Assembly (NCBI RefSeq): GCF_006094695.1
Contig: NZ_CP035103.1
Span: forward strand, 62,001-126,000
DNA from: Kocuria rosea
Lineage (GTDB): Bacteria; Actinomycetota; Actinomycetes; Actinomycetales; Micrococcaceae
Length of the DNA: 64,000 nt
Direction of reading: 5' to 3'
A program made the translations under genes and the position numbers. Below the pieces are notes generated by a model. It worked only from the letters and a program-made list of their open reading frames with translations. It searched no databases and was not told the origin of the DNA. Of the stretch, positions 49,749 through 57,801 are shown piece by piece. Positions within the stretch are counted from its first letter, which is position 1; every line of letters starts with the position of its first letter.

Positions 49749-50924
49749 CTACGGCTTGAGCACCACCTTGATGCAGCCGTCCTCCTTCTTCTGGAACTTC
49801 TCGTACATCTCCGGCGCCTGCGACAGCGGCACCTGGTGGGTCGCCAGGTCGAGGACGCCCAGCGGGTCCGAGGGGTCGTCCACGAGCGGCAGGAGCTCGT
49901 CGATCCAGGACTTCACGTTGCACTGGCCCATGCGCAGCTGGACCTGCTTGTCGAACAGCGTGAGCATCGGCATGGGGTCCTTCATGCCGCCGTACACGCC
50001 GCTGAGCGAGATCGTGCCGCCGCGCCGGACGGCGTCGATGGCGGTGTAGAGCGCGGTGAGCTTGTCCACCCCTGCCGTCTCCATCGCCTTGCGGCCCAGC
50101 GGGGACGGCAGCAGCCCCACCGCCTTGTGGGCCGCGCCGGCCACGTGTGAGCCGTGCGCCTCCATCCCGACCGCGTCCACCACGGAGTCCGGGCCGCGGC
50201 CGTCCGTGAGGTCCTTGAGCCGCTCCGCCACGTCGCCCGCGGAGTCCAGCGTCTCGATGCCGTGGCGCTCGGCCATGGCCCGGCGCTCGGCGACCGGGTC
50301 CACCGCGAGCACCCGGTAGCCCAGGTGCCGGCCGATCCGGGCGGACATCTGGCCGATCGGGCCCAGCCCCAGCACGGCCAGGGAGCCGCCCTCCGGGGGA
50401 GCGGCGTACTTCACGGCCTGCCACGCGGTGGGGACCACGTCGGACAGGTAGAGGTAGCGCTCGTCCTCACCGGTCTCGGGGACCTTGATGGGCCCGTAGT
50501 CGGCGTGCGGCACCCGCAGGTACTCGGCCTGCCCACCCGGCACGGAGCCGTAGAGCCGCGAGTAGCCGAGGAACGCCGCGCCGCTGTTGTACTCCCGGAC
50601 CTGGGTGGTCTCGCACTGCGACTGCAGCCCCTGGTTGCACATGAAGCAGTGCCCGCAGGAGACGTTGAACGGGATGACCACGCGGTCCCCGGCCTTGATG
50701 TGGGTGACGGCCGGGCCGACCTCCTCGACGATGCCCATCGGCTCGTGGCCGATGATGTCGCCCTTGTCCATGAACGGGCCCAGCACCTCGTACAGGTGCA
50801 GGTCGGACCCGCAGATCCCGGTCGACGTGATCCGCACGATCGCGTCCGTGGGCTCCTGGATCCGCGGATCCGGGACCTCCTCGACGCTCACCGAGCGCTT
50901 TCCCTGCCATGTCAGAGCCTTCAT
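49749..50924 (-). CDS. Zinc-dependent alcohol (formaldehyde-type) dehydrogenase
   Basis: 391 residues. Catalytic zinc ligands: Cys in TSTGICGSDLHLYE and GHEPMGIVEEVG. Structural zinc cysteines: SCGHCFMCNQGLQSQCE. The NAD site is SLAVLGLGPIGQMSARIG, then VLAVDPVAER. The FMDKGDIIGHEPMG pattern places it with glutathione-independent formaldehyde dehydrogenase/threonine-dehydrogenase-like enzymes common in actinobacteria. Substrate not certain. AGGAGG lies just before the ATG; the gene is monocistronic and precedes the channel-like gene's 3' end on the same strand. Confidence 0.9.
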   Translation of the reverse strand: MKALTWQGKRSVSVEEVPDPRIQEPTDAIVRITSTGICGSDLHLYEVLGPFMDKGDIIGHEPMGIVEEVGPAVTHIKAGDRVVIPFNVSCGHCFMCNQGLQSQCETTQVREYNSGAAFLGYSRLYGSVPGGQAEYLRVPHADYGPIKVPETGEDERYLYLSDVVPTAWQAVKYAAPPEGGSLAVLGLGPIGQMSARIGRHLGYRVLAVDPVAERRAMAERHGIETLDSAGDVAERLKDLTDGRGPDSVVDAVGMEAHGSHVAGAAHKAVGLLPSPLGRKAMETAGVDKLTALYTAIDAVRRGGTISLSGVYGGMKDPMPMLTLFDKQVQLRMGQCNVKSWIDELLPLVDDPSDPLGVLDLATHQVPLSQAPEMYEKFQKKEDGCIKVVLKP

Positions 50925-50995
50925 CGATCCTCCTTCTCAGAACGGCCCCTCCGGTGCGGAAGGACAGCATGCTGATCTGTTCGGTCCGGCCCAGC

Positions 50996-51727
50996 CTACT
51001 CGGCGGTGTCCGGACGCGCATAGTGCGGGGCCTCGGCCGCGGTCTCGCCCCGGAGGAAGTACGCCCCCACCGAGCCGGCCAGGGTCGCGAAGACGGCCAC
51101 CGAGTAGAGCGCCAGCACCACCTCCAGCACGCGGGGGAAGCCTCCCTGCGCCCCGAGCTCCCGGCCCGTGACGGTGGCCATCGCCGCGTCGGACAGCGCC
51201 GGGCCGTATCCCGCGTAGTGGCCGAGGACGTACAGCAGCTGGCTCGAGACCAGCACGACGACGCCGGTGACCGCCGCGAGCCAGCCGATCCTGCTGGACA
51301 GCAGCTTCCCCGCCGAGCGGGAGCCGCGCACCCCGGCCGAGAGCACGCTCCCCGCCCGCGTCAGCCGGGTGAGCCGGAGCAGCCGGGCGGCCTGCAGCGC
51401 ACGGACGAAGCGCAGGAAGGGCAGCAGCAGGAACAGCACCTGCCACCAGTTGCGCTTCCAGAACCGGGCGGAGAACCCGGCGACGTAGGCCCGGAGCAGG
51501 AACTCGCCGACGAACACGGCCCAGAAGAGCCAGCCGACCACGTTGAGGAGGGCCACGAGCCCGGGGTCCTCGGCGAGCAGCTGCCCGAGCACCACGAACA
51601 GGAACAGCACGCCCAGCACGCCCATCGGCCGGTCGAGCCGGCGCGCGAGCCCCTCCGCGAGGCCGAGCTGCTCGGCCTCGTCGACCGGCCGCCGGTGCTC
51701 GTGCCGGGTGCCGTCGTTCCTCGCCAC
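50996..51727 (-). CDS. Voltage-sensor channel-like membrane protein without a K+ selectivity filter
   Basis: 243 residues from GTG 51727 (GAGAGGA upstream). It has the layout of a six-helix voltage-gated channel: helices at 37-55 and 58-83, an S4-like helix with Arg or Lys every third residue (RFVRALQAARLLRLTRLTR, residues 106-124), and two C-terminal helices at 149-169 and about 203-225. Where a potassium channel has TVGYG, it has ATVTGRELGAQGG (185-196). It could be a voltage-sensor or ion-transport-family protein with another selectivity, or a non-conducting form. Cell-membrane protein; partner unknown. Confidence 0.78.
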   Translation of the reverse strand: MARNDGTRHEHRRPVDEAEQLGLAEGLARRLDRPMGVLGVLFLFVVLGQLLAEDPGLVALLNVVGWLFWAVFVGEFLLRAYVAGFSARFWKRNWWQVLFLLLPFLRFVRALQAARLLRLTRLTRAGSVLSAGVRGSRSAGKLLSSRIGWLAAVTGVVVLVSSQLLYVLGHYAGYGPALSDAAMATVTGRELGAQGGFPRVLEVVLALYSVAVFATLAGSVGAYFLRGETAAEAPHYARPDTAE

Positions 51728-51844
51728 TGCTGTCCTCTCGGTCGCGCCGGTCTGCTCCTGGCCCACGGTAGGGCACGGGCGCACGGACCCCGCCCCGGGC
51801 GCGGGCGCAGGCCCGTCCGTCCGTCCGAGGGAGGGTGCGGAGGG

Positions 51845-52258
51845 TCAGTCCGTTGGCGTCACGGTCGCGTCGACGAGGATGAGCTCCTCGCCGCGGTCGA
51901 CGTAGAGCTGCGCCGTCTCCTCGTCGGCGACCGTCTGCAGCGCCTCGTAGTCGTCGACCGTGAAGACGTCCCGCTCCTCCACCGTGCCGGTGGCCTCGAC
52001 CTCGTCGCCCACGGACAGCCCCTCCGGCAGCTGGTCTGCGAGCACGAGCGTGTCCTCCGCGCCGATGGCGATCACCTGGTGGGCCAGGACCTCCTGCACC
52101 TCGCCGGTGAGCGTCATGGCCTCGCCCACGAGCTCCTCGGTGGGCACGCCCGACTGGTCGGCGCGGGTCAGCTCGGTCTCCTCGGCGCAGCCGGCGGCGG
52201 TGCCGGCCAGGAGGAGCGCGGCCGCCGCGGAGGCTGCGGTCCGGGGGAAGCGGTGCAT
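51845..52258 (-). CDS. Small lipoprotein of unknown function
   Basis: 137 residues from ATG 52258 with GAGGAGA upstream. The signal peptide ends in AGTAAGC, a lipobox, so it is membrane-anchored. The mature part (residues 25-137) is acidic and strand-rich: TLTGEVQEVLAHQVIAIGAE, TLVLADQLPEGLSVGDEVEA, GTVEERDVFTVDDY, consistent with an OB-like barrel. I do not recognise a named family. It is divergent from the TetR gene. Confidence 0.72.
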   Translation of the reverse strand: MHRFPRTAASAAAALLLAGTAAGCAEETELTRADQSGVPTEELVGEAMTLTGEVQEVLAHQVIAIGAEDTLVLADQLPEGLSVGDEVEATGTVEERDVFTVDDYEALQTVADEETAQLYVDRGEELILVDATVTPTD

Positions 52259-52458
52259 GGTGGTCTCCTCGTCGTCGTGCTGTGCTCGGTGCCGTTCCGG
52301 CAGGACGGGGACGACCGTACGCGGGAGGATCACCGTGCGGCCACCCCCGAGGGCCCTCCCGCAGGGTTCTCGCCGCGGATCGTGACCCCGCCGTGATCCT
52401 TCACCCCCTCCATTTCCCGCGGTCGGCGTTCTGGGCGGTCCGCGTCCGGTGTGGCACG

Positions 52459-52499
52459 TTGCACAAAGTGCAATGTTGCACGGAGTGCATGGTTGCACC
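52459..52499. promoter_or_regulatory. Three phased TTGCAC operator sites for the TetR regulator
   Basis: TTGCAC-AAA-GTGCAA (52459-52473), TTGCAC-GGA-GTGCAT (52476-52490) and the half-site TTGCAC (52493-52498) repeat every 17 bases. The last one abuts the -10 hexamer TAGTGT (52500-52505). The spacing suggests cooperative binding along the DNA. Confidence 0.8.
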
Positions 52500-52505
52500 T
52501 AGTGT
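52500..52505 (+). promoter_or_regulatory. -10 hexamer TAGTGT (leaderless) of the TetR gene
   Basis: TAGTGT ends eight bases before GTG 52514 and touches the third operator half-site. Confidence 0.6.
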
Positions 52506-52513
52506 CAGCACTC

Positions 52514-53176
52514 GTGACGAACCTGCCCGCCGAGCCCGCCCGGCACCACCCCCCGGAGGACCGGCGGGAGGCCGTGAAGTACCACAACCGCCGCGCCATC
52601 ATCGACGCCGCCGCGGCCCTGGCCGCGGAGCGCGGACTGGGGCGCTTCACCGTCAACGACCTCGCCGATCGGGCCGGGGTCTCGCGGCGCACCATCTTCA
52701 ACCACTTCGCCTCCGCGGACGACGCCGTCTACGCGCGCTTCAGCGAGCTGCTCGGCGTGTTCGTCGACAACTTCGCGCGCGTCGTGGAGGCCACCCCGCC
52801 GCCCGCGAACCCCAGCCCCGGCGCCGTCCTCGAGCAGCTGGCCGACGTCATCGAGCGGACCGAGCTCGTCCCCGCCATGTGCCACATCGCCCACCTGATG
52901 GGCGCGAGCGGGGACAGCCCCATCACGGCGATGTGGGCGCACGAGGTGTTCCAGACCCTCACCGCCCGGCTGGCCGCGGAGATCACCGACCGGGTCCCCG
53001 GCGCGCCTTCCTTCACCGTGGACCTGCTCGCGAGCCTGCTGCTCCACGCCCTGGCCGTGTCCTTCGAGCGGTGGGCCGAGGAGACCGGCGCGGTGGACAC
53101 CTCGGACAGCCGCGAGACCTGGCGCCGGCTGCTGCGCACCGCCGTGGACCGCCTGCGCCACGGCTTCGCGGACTGA
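52514..53176 (+). CDS. TetR family transcriptional regulator
   Basis: 220 residues from GTG 52514, selected because the -10 hexamer TAGTGT ends eight bases earlier (leaderless); longer starts would include the operator region. The DNA-binding domain shows AIIDAAAALAAERGLGRFTV, NDLADRAGVSRRTIFNHFAS. The C-terminal helical ligand domain is normal in size. The MMPL exporter gene follows after 63 bases, so the pair is a typical repressor and efflux pump unit, autoregulated at the TTGCAC sites. Confidence 0.92.
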   Translation: MTNLPAEPARHHPPEDRREAVKYHNRRAIIDAAAALAAERGLGRFTVNDLADRAGVSRRTIFNHFASADDAVYARFSELLGVFVDNFARVVEATPPPANPSPGAVLEQLADVIERTELVPAMCHIAHLMGASGDSPITAMWAHEVFQTLTARLAAEITDRVPGAPSFTVDLLASLLLHALAVSFERWAEETGAVDTSDSRETWRRLLRTAVDRLRHGFAD

Positions 53177-53239
53177 CCCGACCGACAGAGCACGACCCCC
53201 CGAGCACGACCCACGGAACACGACCGACAGAGAAGAGAC

Positions 53240-55798
53240 ATGGCACATCTGCTGTACCGACTCGGGCGCTTCGCCGCCCGCCGCGCCTGGGCCGTGGTCG
53301 CTGCCTGGGCGGTGGTCCTGCTCCTCGCCGGCGGCGCCTTCGCCGCCTTCGGCGGGCAGCTGACCAACGCGATCACCGTTCCCGGCACCGAGACCCAGCG
53401 GCTGGCCGACCGCCTGCAGAGCGAGCTGCCCGACGCCGGCCACGGCACCGGCCGGATCGTGTTCCAGACCGAGGACGGCGAGCCGTTCACCGCGGACCAG
53501 CGCGAGCAGATCGGGAAGGCGCTCACCGAGGCGGAGGAGTCCCCGGGCGTCGACGGCGTCCTGGACCCGTTCGCCGCCCAGGACGAGCGCGAGGCGCAGG
53601 AGCAGCAGCTCGCGGACGGGCGCGAACAGGCCGCCGACGGCCGCGCGCAGCTCGACGCCGCCGAGGACACGCTCGACGAGAACCAGGAGAAGCTCGACGC
53701 CGCCCGGGAGCAGGCCGAGCGGGCCGACGCCCCCGACCAGGTCCTCGACGAGCTCGACGAGCGCCAGGAGGCCCTCGACGACGGCCGCGCGGAGCTCGAG
53801 CGCAACCGGGAGCAGCTCACGGACGGCCTGCCCGAGCTCGACCGCGGCGAGCGGATGATGGCCCTGGCCGAGGAGACCCGCACGGTCTCCGCGGACGGGA
53901 CCACCGCGATGGCCGTGGTGACCTTCACCGCCGAGCAGCAGGCGGTCACCGCCGAGGAGAAGGAGTCCCTCCAGGCCGCCGTGGACGGCACGGAGATCGA
54001 GGGCGTGCAGGTCGACTACTCCCTGGAGATCGCCCAGGACATCTCCCAGCTCGTCGGCCCCGCCGAGGTGATCGGCGTGGTCATCGCCGGGATCGTGCTG
54101 CTCGTCATGCTCGGCACCCTCGTGGCCGCCGGCCTGCCCATCCTGATGGCACTCACCGGCGTGTCCGTCGGCGCCCTCGGCGTGCTGTCCTTCTCCGGGG
54201 TGCTGGACATGATGTCGGTGACCCCGATGCTGGGCGTCATGCTCGGACTGGCCGTGGGCATCGACTACTCGCTGTTCATCCTCAACCGGCACCGCCAGCA
54301 GCTGCTGGCCGGCACGGAGCTGCACGAGTCCATCGGCCTGGCCACCGGGACCTCCGGCAACGCGGTGGTCTTCGCCGGGCTGACCGTGATCATCGCCCTG
54401 GCCGCGCTCAACGTCACCGGCATCCCGTTCCTGGGCGTCATGGGCACTGCGGCGGCGGTCTGCGTGGCCGTGGCCGTGCTGGTCGCCGTGACCCTCACCC
54501 CGGCGCTGCTGTCCCTGGTGGGGGAGCGGCTGCTCTCCGCCCGCGCCCGGACCCGCGCGGCCCGCCGGCCCGCCCACCTCGGGGAGCCCCGCCCCGGGGT
54601 GGCCACCCGCCACCCGGTGCTGACCCTCGTGGCCGGTGTGCTCGCGCTCGTCGTCGTCGCGCTCCCCGCGGCCTCGATGCGCCTGGGCCTGCCGGACGCC
54701 TCCTCCGAGCCCGAGGACTCCACCCAGTACCGCACCTACCAGGTCCTCGACGAGAAGTTCGGCGCCGGCGCCAACGGCCCGCTGCTCGTGGTCGCCGACC
54801 TGCCGGAGGGCACGGACGAGTCCGGGGCCGCCGATCTGCAGCTCGCCGTGGGCGAGGAGCTCATGGCGGAGGACGACGTCGTCTCGGTGGTCCCGGCGGG
54901 GCTGTCGGAGGACCGCCGGACCGCCGCGTTCCAGGTCGTGCCCGTGGACGGCCCGGCCGCCGAGTCCACCGAGCGGCTCGTCAACGACCTGCGCGCCCTG
55001 TCCCCCGCCCTGGAGGACGAACTCGGGGTGAGCATCGGCGTCACCGGCCAGACCGGCGGCAACATCGACGTCTCCCAGCTGCTGGCCGACGCGCTGCCGC
55101 TGTACCTCACCGTGGTGATCGGGCTGTCCCTGGTGCTGCTGGTGCTCGTCTTCCGCTCGATCCTCGTGCCGGTCGTGGCGACCGCCGGGTTCATGCTCTC
55201 CCTCTTCGCCGCGTTCGGCGCGGTGGTGGCGATCTACCAGTGGGGCTGGCTGGGCGGTCTGCTCGGCGTGCACGCGCCGGGCCCGGTCCTGAGCTTCCTG
55301 CCCACCATCCTCGTGGGCGTGCTGTTCGGCCTGGCCATGGACTACCAGCTGTTCCTCGTCTCCGGGATGCGGGAGGCGTTCGTGCACGGCCGCTCGGCGC
55401 GGGCCGCCGTGCAGGAGGGGCTCCAGGCCGGCCGGGCCGTGGTCACCGCCGCGGCGATCATCATGATCTCGGTGTTCGCCGGCTTCATGTTCTCCCACAT
55501 GGCGATGATCCGGCCCCTGGGCTTCGGCCTCGCCTTCGGCGTGCTCGTCGACGCCTTCGTGGTGCGCATGACGCTGATCCCCGCGGTCATGCACCTGCTC
55601 GGCGACCGGGCCTGGTGGCTGCCCCGCTGGCTCGACCGGATCCTGCCGAACGTGGACGTGGAGGGCGACTCCCTGCGCCGCGACCGCACCCCCGCCCCCG
55701 AGGACCCGGCCGCCGCGGCCGGGCCGAGCGGCTGGGGCGACGCGGCGCCGGGCCCGGACGCCGAACGGGAGCTCGTCGGCGCCGGCCGGCGCGACTGA
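53240..55798 (+). CDS. MMPL family RND transporter
   Basis: 852 residues. Twelve membrane helices in two halves with the duplicated MMPL motifs: GLAVGIDYSLFILNRHRQQL in the first half and GLAMDYQLFLVSGMREAF in the second. The first external domain contains a long charged alpha-helical hairpin (residues 110-200, repeated EQ, DGR, AQLDAAEDTLDENQEKL), a coiled coil as in YhgE/Pip- or HpnN-like proteins. Members of the family export lipids, siderophores or antibiotics. The adjacent TetR gene suggests induction by the exported compound. Confidence 0.93.
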   Translation: MAHLLYRLGRFAARRAWAVVAAWAVVLLLAGGAFAAFGGQLTNAITVPGTETQRLADRLQSELPDAGHGTGRIVFQTEDGEPFTADQREQIGKALTEAEESPGVDGVLDPFAAQDEREAQEQQLADGREQAADGRAQLDAAEDTLDENQEKLDAAREQAERADAPDQVLDELDERQEALDDGRAELERNREQLTDGLPELDRGERMMALAEETRTVSADGTTAMAVVTFTAEQQAVTAEEKESLQAAVDGTEIEGVQVDYSLEIAQDISQLVGPAEVIGVVIAGIVLLVMLGTLVAAGLPILMALTGVSVGALGVLSFSGVLDMMSVTPMLGVMLGLAVGIDYSLFILNRHRQQLLAGTELHESIGLATGTSGNAVVFAGLTVIIALAALNVTGIPFLGVMGTAAAVCVAVAVLVAVTLTPALLSLVGERLLSARARTRAARRPAHLGEPRPGVATRHPVLTLVAGVLALVVVALPAASMRLGLPDASSEPEDSTQYRTYQVLDEKFGAGANGPLLVVADLPEGTDESGAADLQLAVGEELMAEDDVVSVVPAGLSEDRRTAAFQVVPVDGPAAESTERLVNDLRALSPALEDELGVSIGVTGQTGGNIDVSQLLADALPLYLTVVIGLSLVLLVLVFRSILVPVVATAGFMLSLFAAFGAVVAIYQWGWLGGLLGVHAPGPVLSFLPTILVGVLFGLAMDYQLFLVSGMREAFVHGRSARAAVQEGLQAGRAVVTAAAIIMISVFAGFMFSHMAMIRPLGFGLAFGVLVDAFVVRMTLIPAVMHLLGDRAWWLPRWLDRILPNVDVEGDSLRRDRTPAPEDPAAAAGPSGWGDAAPGPDAERELVGAGRRD

Positions 55799-55817
55799 CG
55801 CGGAGGTCCCCGGCGAC

Positions 55818-55862
55818 GACGGCGCGCCCCGTCACCCGCAGCGGGTGACGGGGCGCGCCGTC
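55818..55862. terminator. Perfect 21-bp bidirectional hairpin
   Basis: Arms 55818-55838 and 55842-55862 pair along their full length with a 3-base loop, between the converging MMPL and amidotransferase genes. Confidence 0.9.
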
Positions 55863-55882
55863 GCCGGTCCGGTCCCGTGCCG

Positions 55883-57667
55883 TCAGGAGATGCCGTTCTC
55901 CTGCAGCCACATCTCCAGCAGGCCCAGCTGCCACAGCACGTTCGAGCGCAGCGGCGTGTGGTGCTGGTTCGGGTCGGCCAGCAGGGTCTCCACGACCTCC
56001 GAGTTGTAGAGCCCGCGCCGCACCGCCGCCGGGTCGGTCAGGGCGGCCTCGACCCGGTCCAGGGTCCCGCCCTCGAGGGTGCGGATCGCCGGGACCGGGA
56101 AGTAGCCCTTCTTCCGGTCGATCACCTCGTCCGGGACGATGCCGCGCGCCGCGCGCTTGAGCACGCCCTTGCCGCCCTCGGCGAGCTTGAGCTCCGGGGG
56201 GATGCGCCCGGCGAACTCCACGAGCTCGTGGTCGAGGAACGGCACCCGCGCCTCGAGGCCCCAGGACATGGTCATGTTGTCCACGCGCTTCACGGGGTCG
56301 TCCACGAGCATCACCGTGGAGTCGGTGCGCAGAGCGGCGTCCACGGCCGTCTCCGCGCCGGGGCGGCCGAAGTGGCGCTCGATGAACGCGGTCGGCGCGT
56401 CGTGGGTCGCCATCCACTCGGGGGAGAGGACCTTCGCCAGCCGGGACCACGGCCGGTCGAAGAAGGACTGGGAGTAGGTCTTCCGGGCGTCGTCGCGCGC
56501 GACGTCGGCCAGCGGCGGGTACCAGTGGTAGCCGCCGAGCACCTCGTCGGCGCCCTGCCCCGACTGCACCACCTTGACGTGCTTCGAGACCTCCTCGCTG
56601 AGCAGGTAGAAGGCCACGCAGTCGTGGCTGATCATGGGCTCGCTCATCGCGGCGACGGTCCGGTCGATCGCCGGGACCAGGCGGGCGTCGTCGATCGCGA
56701 TCTGGTGGTGGTCGGTGCCGAAGCGGCGGGCCACGAGGGACGAGAACTCGAACTCGTCCCCGGACTCCTCGCCCCGGGACTCGAAGCCGATGCTGAACGT
56801 CTGCAGGTCCTCCTGCCCGCTCTCCGCGAGCAGGGCGACAACGAGGCTCGAGTCGATGCCGCCGGAGAGCAGCACGCCCACGGGGACGTCCGCCACCATG
56901 CGCCGCTTCACCGCGGTGCGCAGCTTCTCGACGAGCCCGTCCTGCCACTCCTGCTCGGACCAGCCCGAGCGGTCCTCGTCGCGGGTGAACTGGGGGTTCC
57001 AGTACTCGTGGTCCGAGGCCGAGCCGTCGGGCTCGACCGTGCGCACGGTCGCCGGCGGCATCTTCCGCACGCCCTTGAGGATCGTGCGCGGGGCCGGGAC
57101 CACCGAGTGGAAGGTGAGGTAGTAGGACAGGGCCGTGCGGTCGATCGAGGTGTCGACGTCCCCGGCCGCCAGCAGCGCCTGCACCGTGGACGCGAACCGC
57201 AGGCGCGCCCCCGTGTGGTCGACGTAGAGCGGCTTGATGCCCAGTCGGTCCCGCGCCAGGACGGTGCGCCCGCTCGTGTGCTCGGTGATGGCGAAGGCGA
57301 ACATGCCGTGGAAGTGGTACACGCACTCCCGGCCCCAGCGGTGGTAGGCCTTCAGCGCGACCTCGGTGTCCGAGGTGGAGAAGAACTCGTAGCCCATCCC
57401 GCGCAGCTCCTCGCGCAGCTGCCGGTAGTTGTAGATCATCCCGTTGAACACGATCGACAGACCCAGCCGGGAGTCGACCATCGGCTGCCCGCCCGAGGGG
57501 CTCAGGTCGACGATCTTCAGCCGGCAGTGGCCCATGGCCACCGGCCCCTGGGCCCAGGCGCCCTGCCCGTCCGGGCCGCGGCCGGCCTGGGCGCACGTCA
57601 TGCGGTGGATCGTGCCCGGGTCCGCGCCGGCGCCGTCGAACCGGACCTCACCGGCGATGCCGCACAT
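55883..57667 (-). CDS. Asparagine-synthase-like amidotransferase (possibly N-acetylglutaminylglutamine amidotransferase)
   Basis: 594 residues. Class II glutamine amidotransferase: Cys2 as nucleophile in MCGIAGEVRFDG, then GRGPDGQGAWAQG and SIVFNGMIYNYRQLR. The synthetase half has the PPi motif GVLLSGGIDSSLVVALL, QSGQGADEVLGGYHWY, and LEARVPFLDHELVEF. The wording MVDSRLGLSIVFNG, YFPVPAIRTL and the overall length are closer to the NAGGN amidotransferase family (osmolyte synthesis) than to plain AsnB. The other NAGGN genes are not adjacent, so this stays a suggestion. It converges with the MMPL gene and is divergent from the amidase gene. Confidence 0.82.
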   Translation of the reverse strand: MCGIAGEVRFDGAGADPGTIHRMTCAQAGRGPDGQGAWAQGPVAMGHCRLKIVDLSPSGGQPMVDSRLGLSIVFNGMIYNYRQLREELRGMGYEFFSTSDTEVALKAYHRWGRECVYHFHGMFAFAITEHTSGRTVLARDRLGIKPLYVDHTGARLRFASTVQALLAAGDVDTSIDRTALSYYLTFHSVVPAPRTILKGVRKMPPATVRTVEPDGSASDHEYWNPQFTRDEDRSGWSEQEWQDGLVEKLRTAVKRRMVADVPVGVLLSGGIDSSLVVALLAESGQEDLQTFSIGFESRGEESGDEFEFSSLVARRFGTDHHQIAIDDARLVPAIDRTVAAMSEPMISHDCVAFYLLSEEVSKHVKVVQSGQGADEVLGGYHWYPPLADVARDDARKTYSQSFFDRPWSRLAKVLSPEWMATHDAPTAFIERHFGRPGAETAVDAALRTDSTVMLVDDPVKRVDNMTMSWGLEARVPFLDHELVEFAGRIPPELKLAEGGKGVLKRAARGIVPDEVIDRKKGYFPVPAIRTLEGGTLDRVEAALTDPAAVRRGLYNSEVVETLLADPNQHHTPLRSNVLWQLGLLEMWLQENGIS

Positions 57668-57789
57668 CAGCGCTCACCTCCGCTCCGGGGCCGGGACGGG
57701 GTCGGAAGAGAAGGTCCGTGGAGGGAGAGCATCCTCCAATGCTACGGGGGCACGCCGCCGGGCGCCCTTCCGGGGACCGGAGCCCGGCG

Positions 57790-57795
57790 TACGGT
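57790..57795 (+). promoter_or_regulatory. -10 hexamer TACGGT (leaderless) of the amidase gene
   Basis: TACGGT ends six bases before ATG 57802. Confidence 0.5.
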
Positions 57796-57801
57796 GCCTG
57801 T

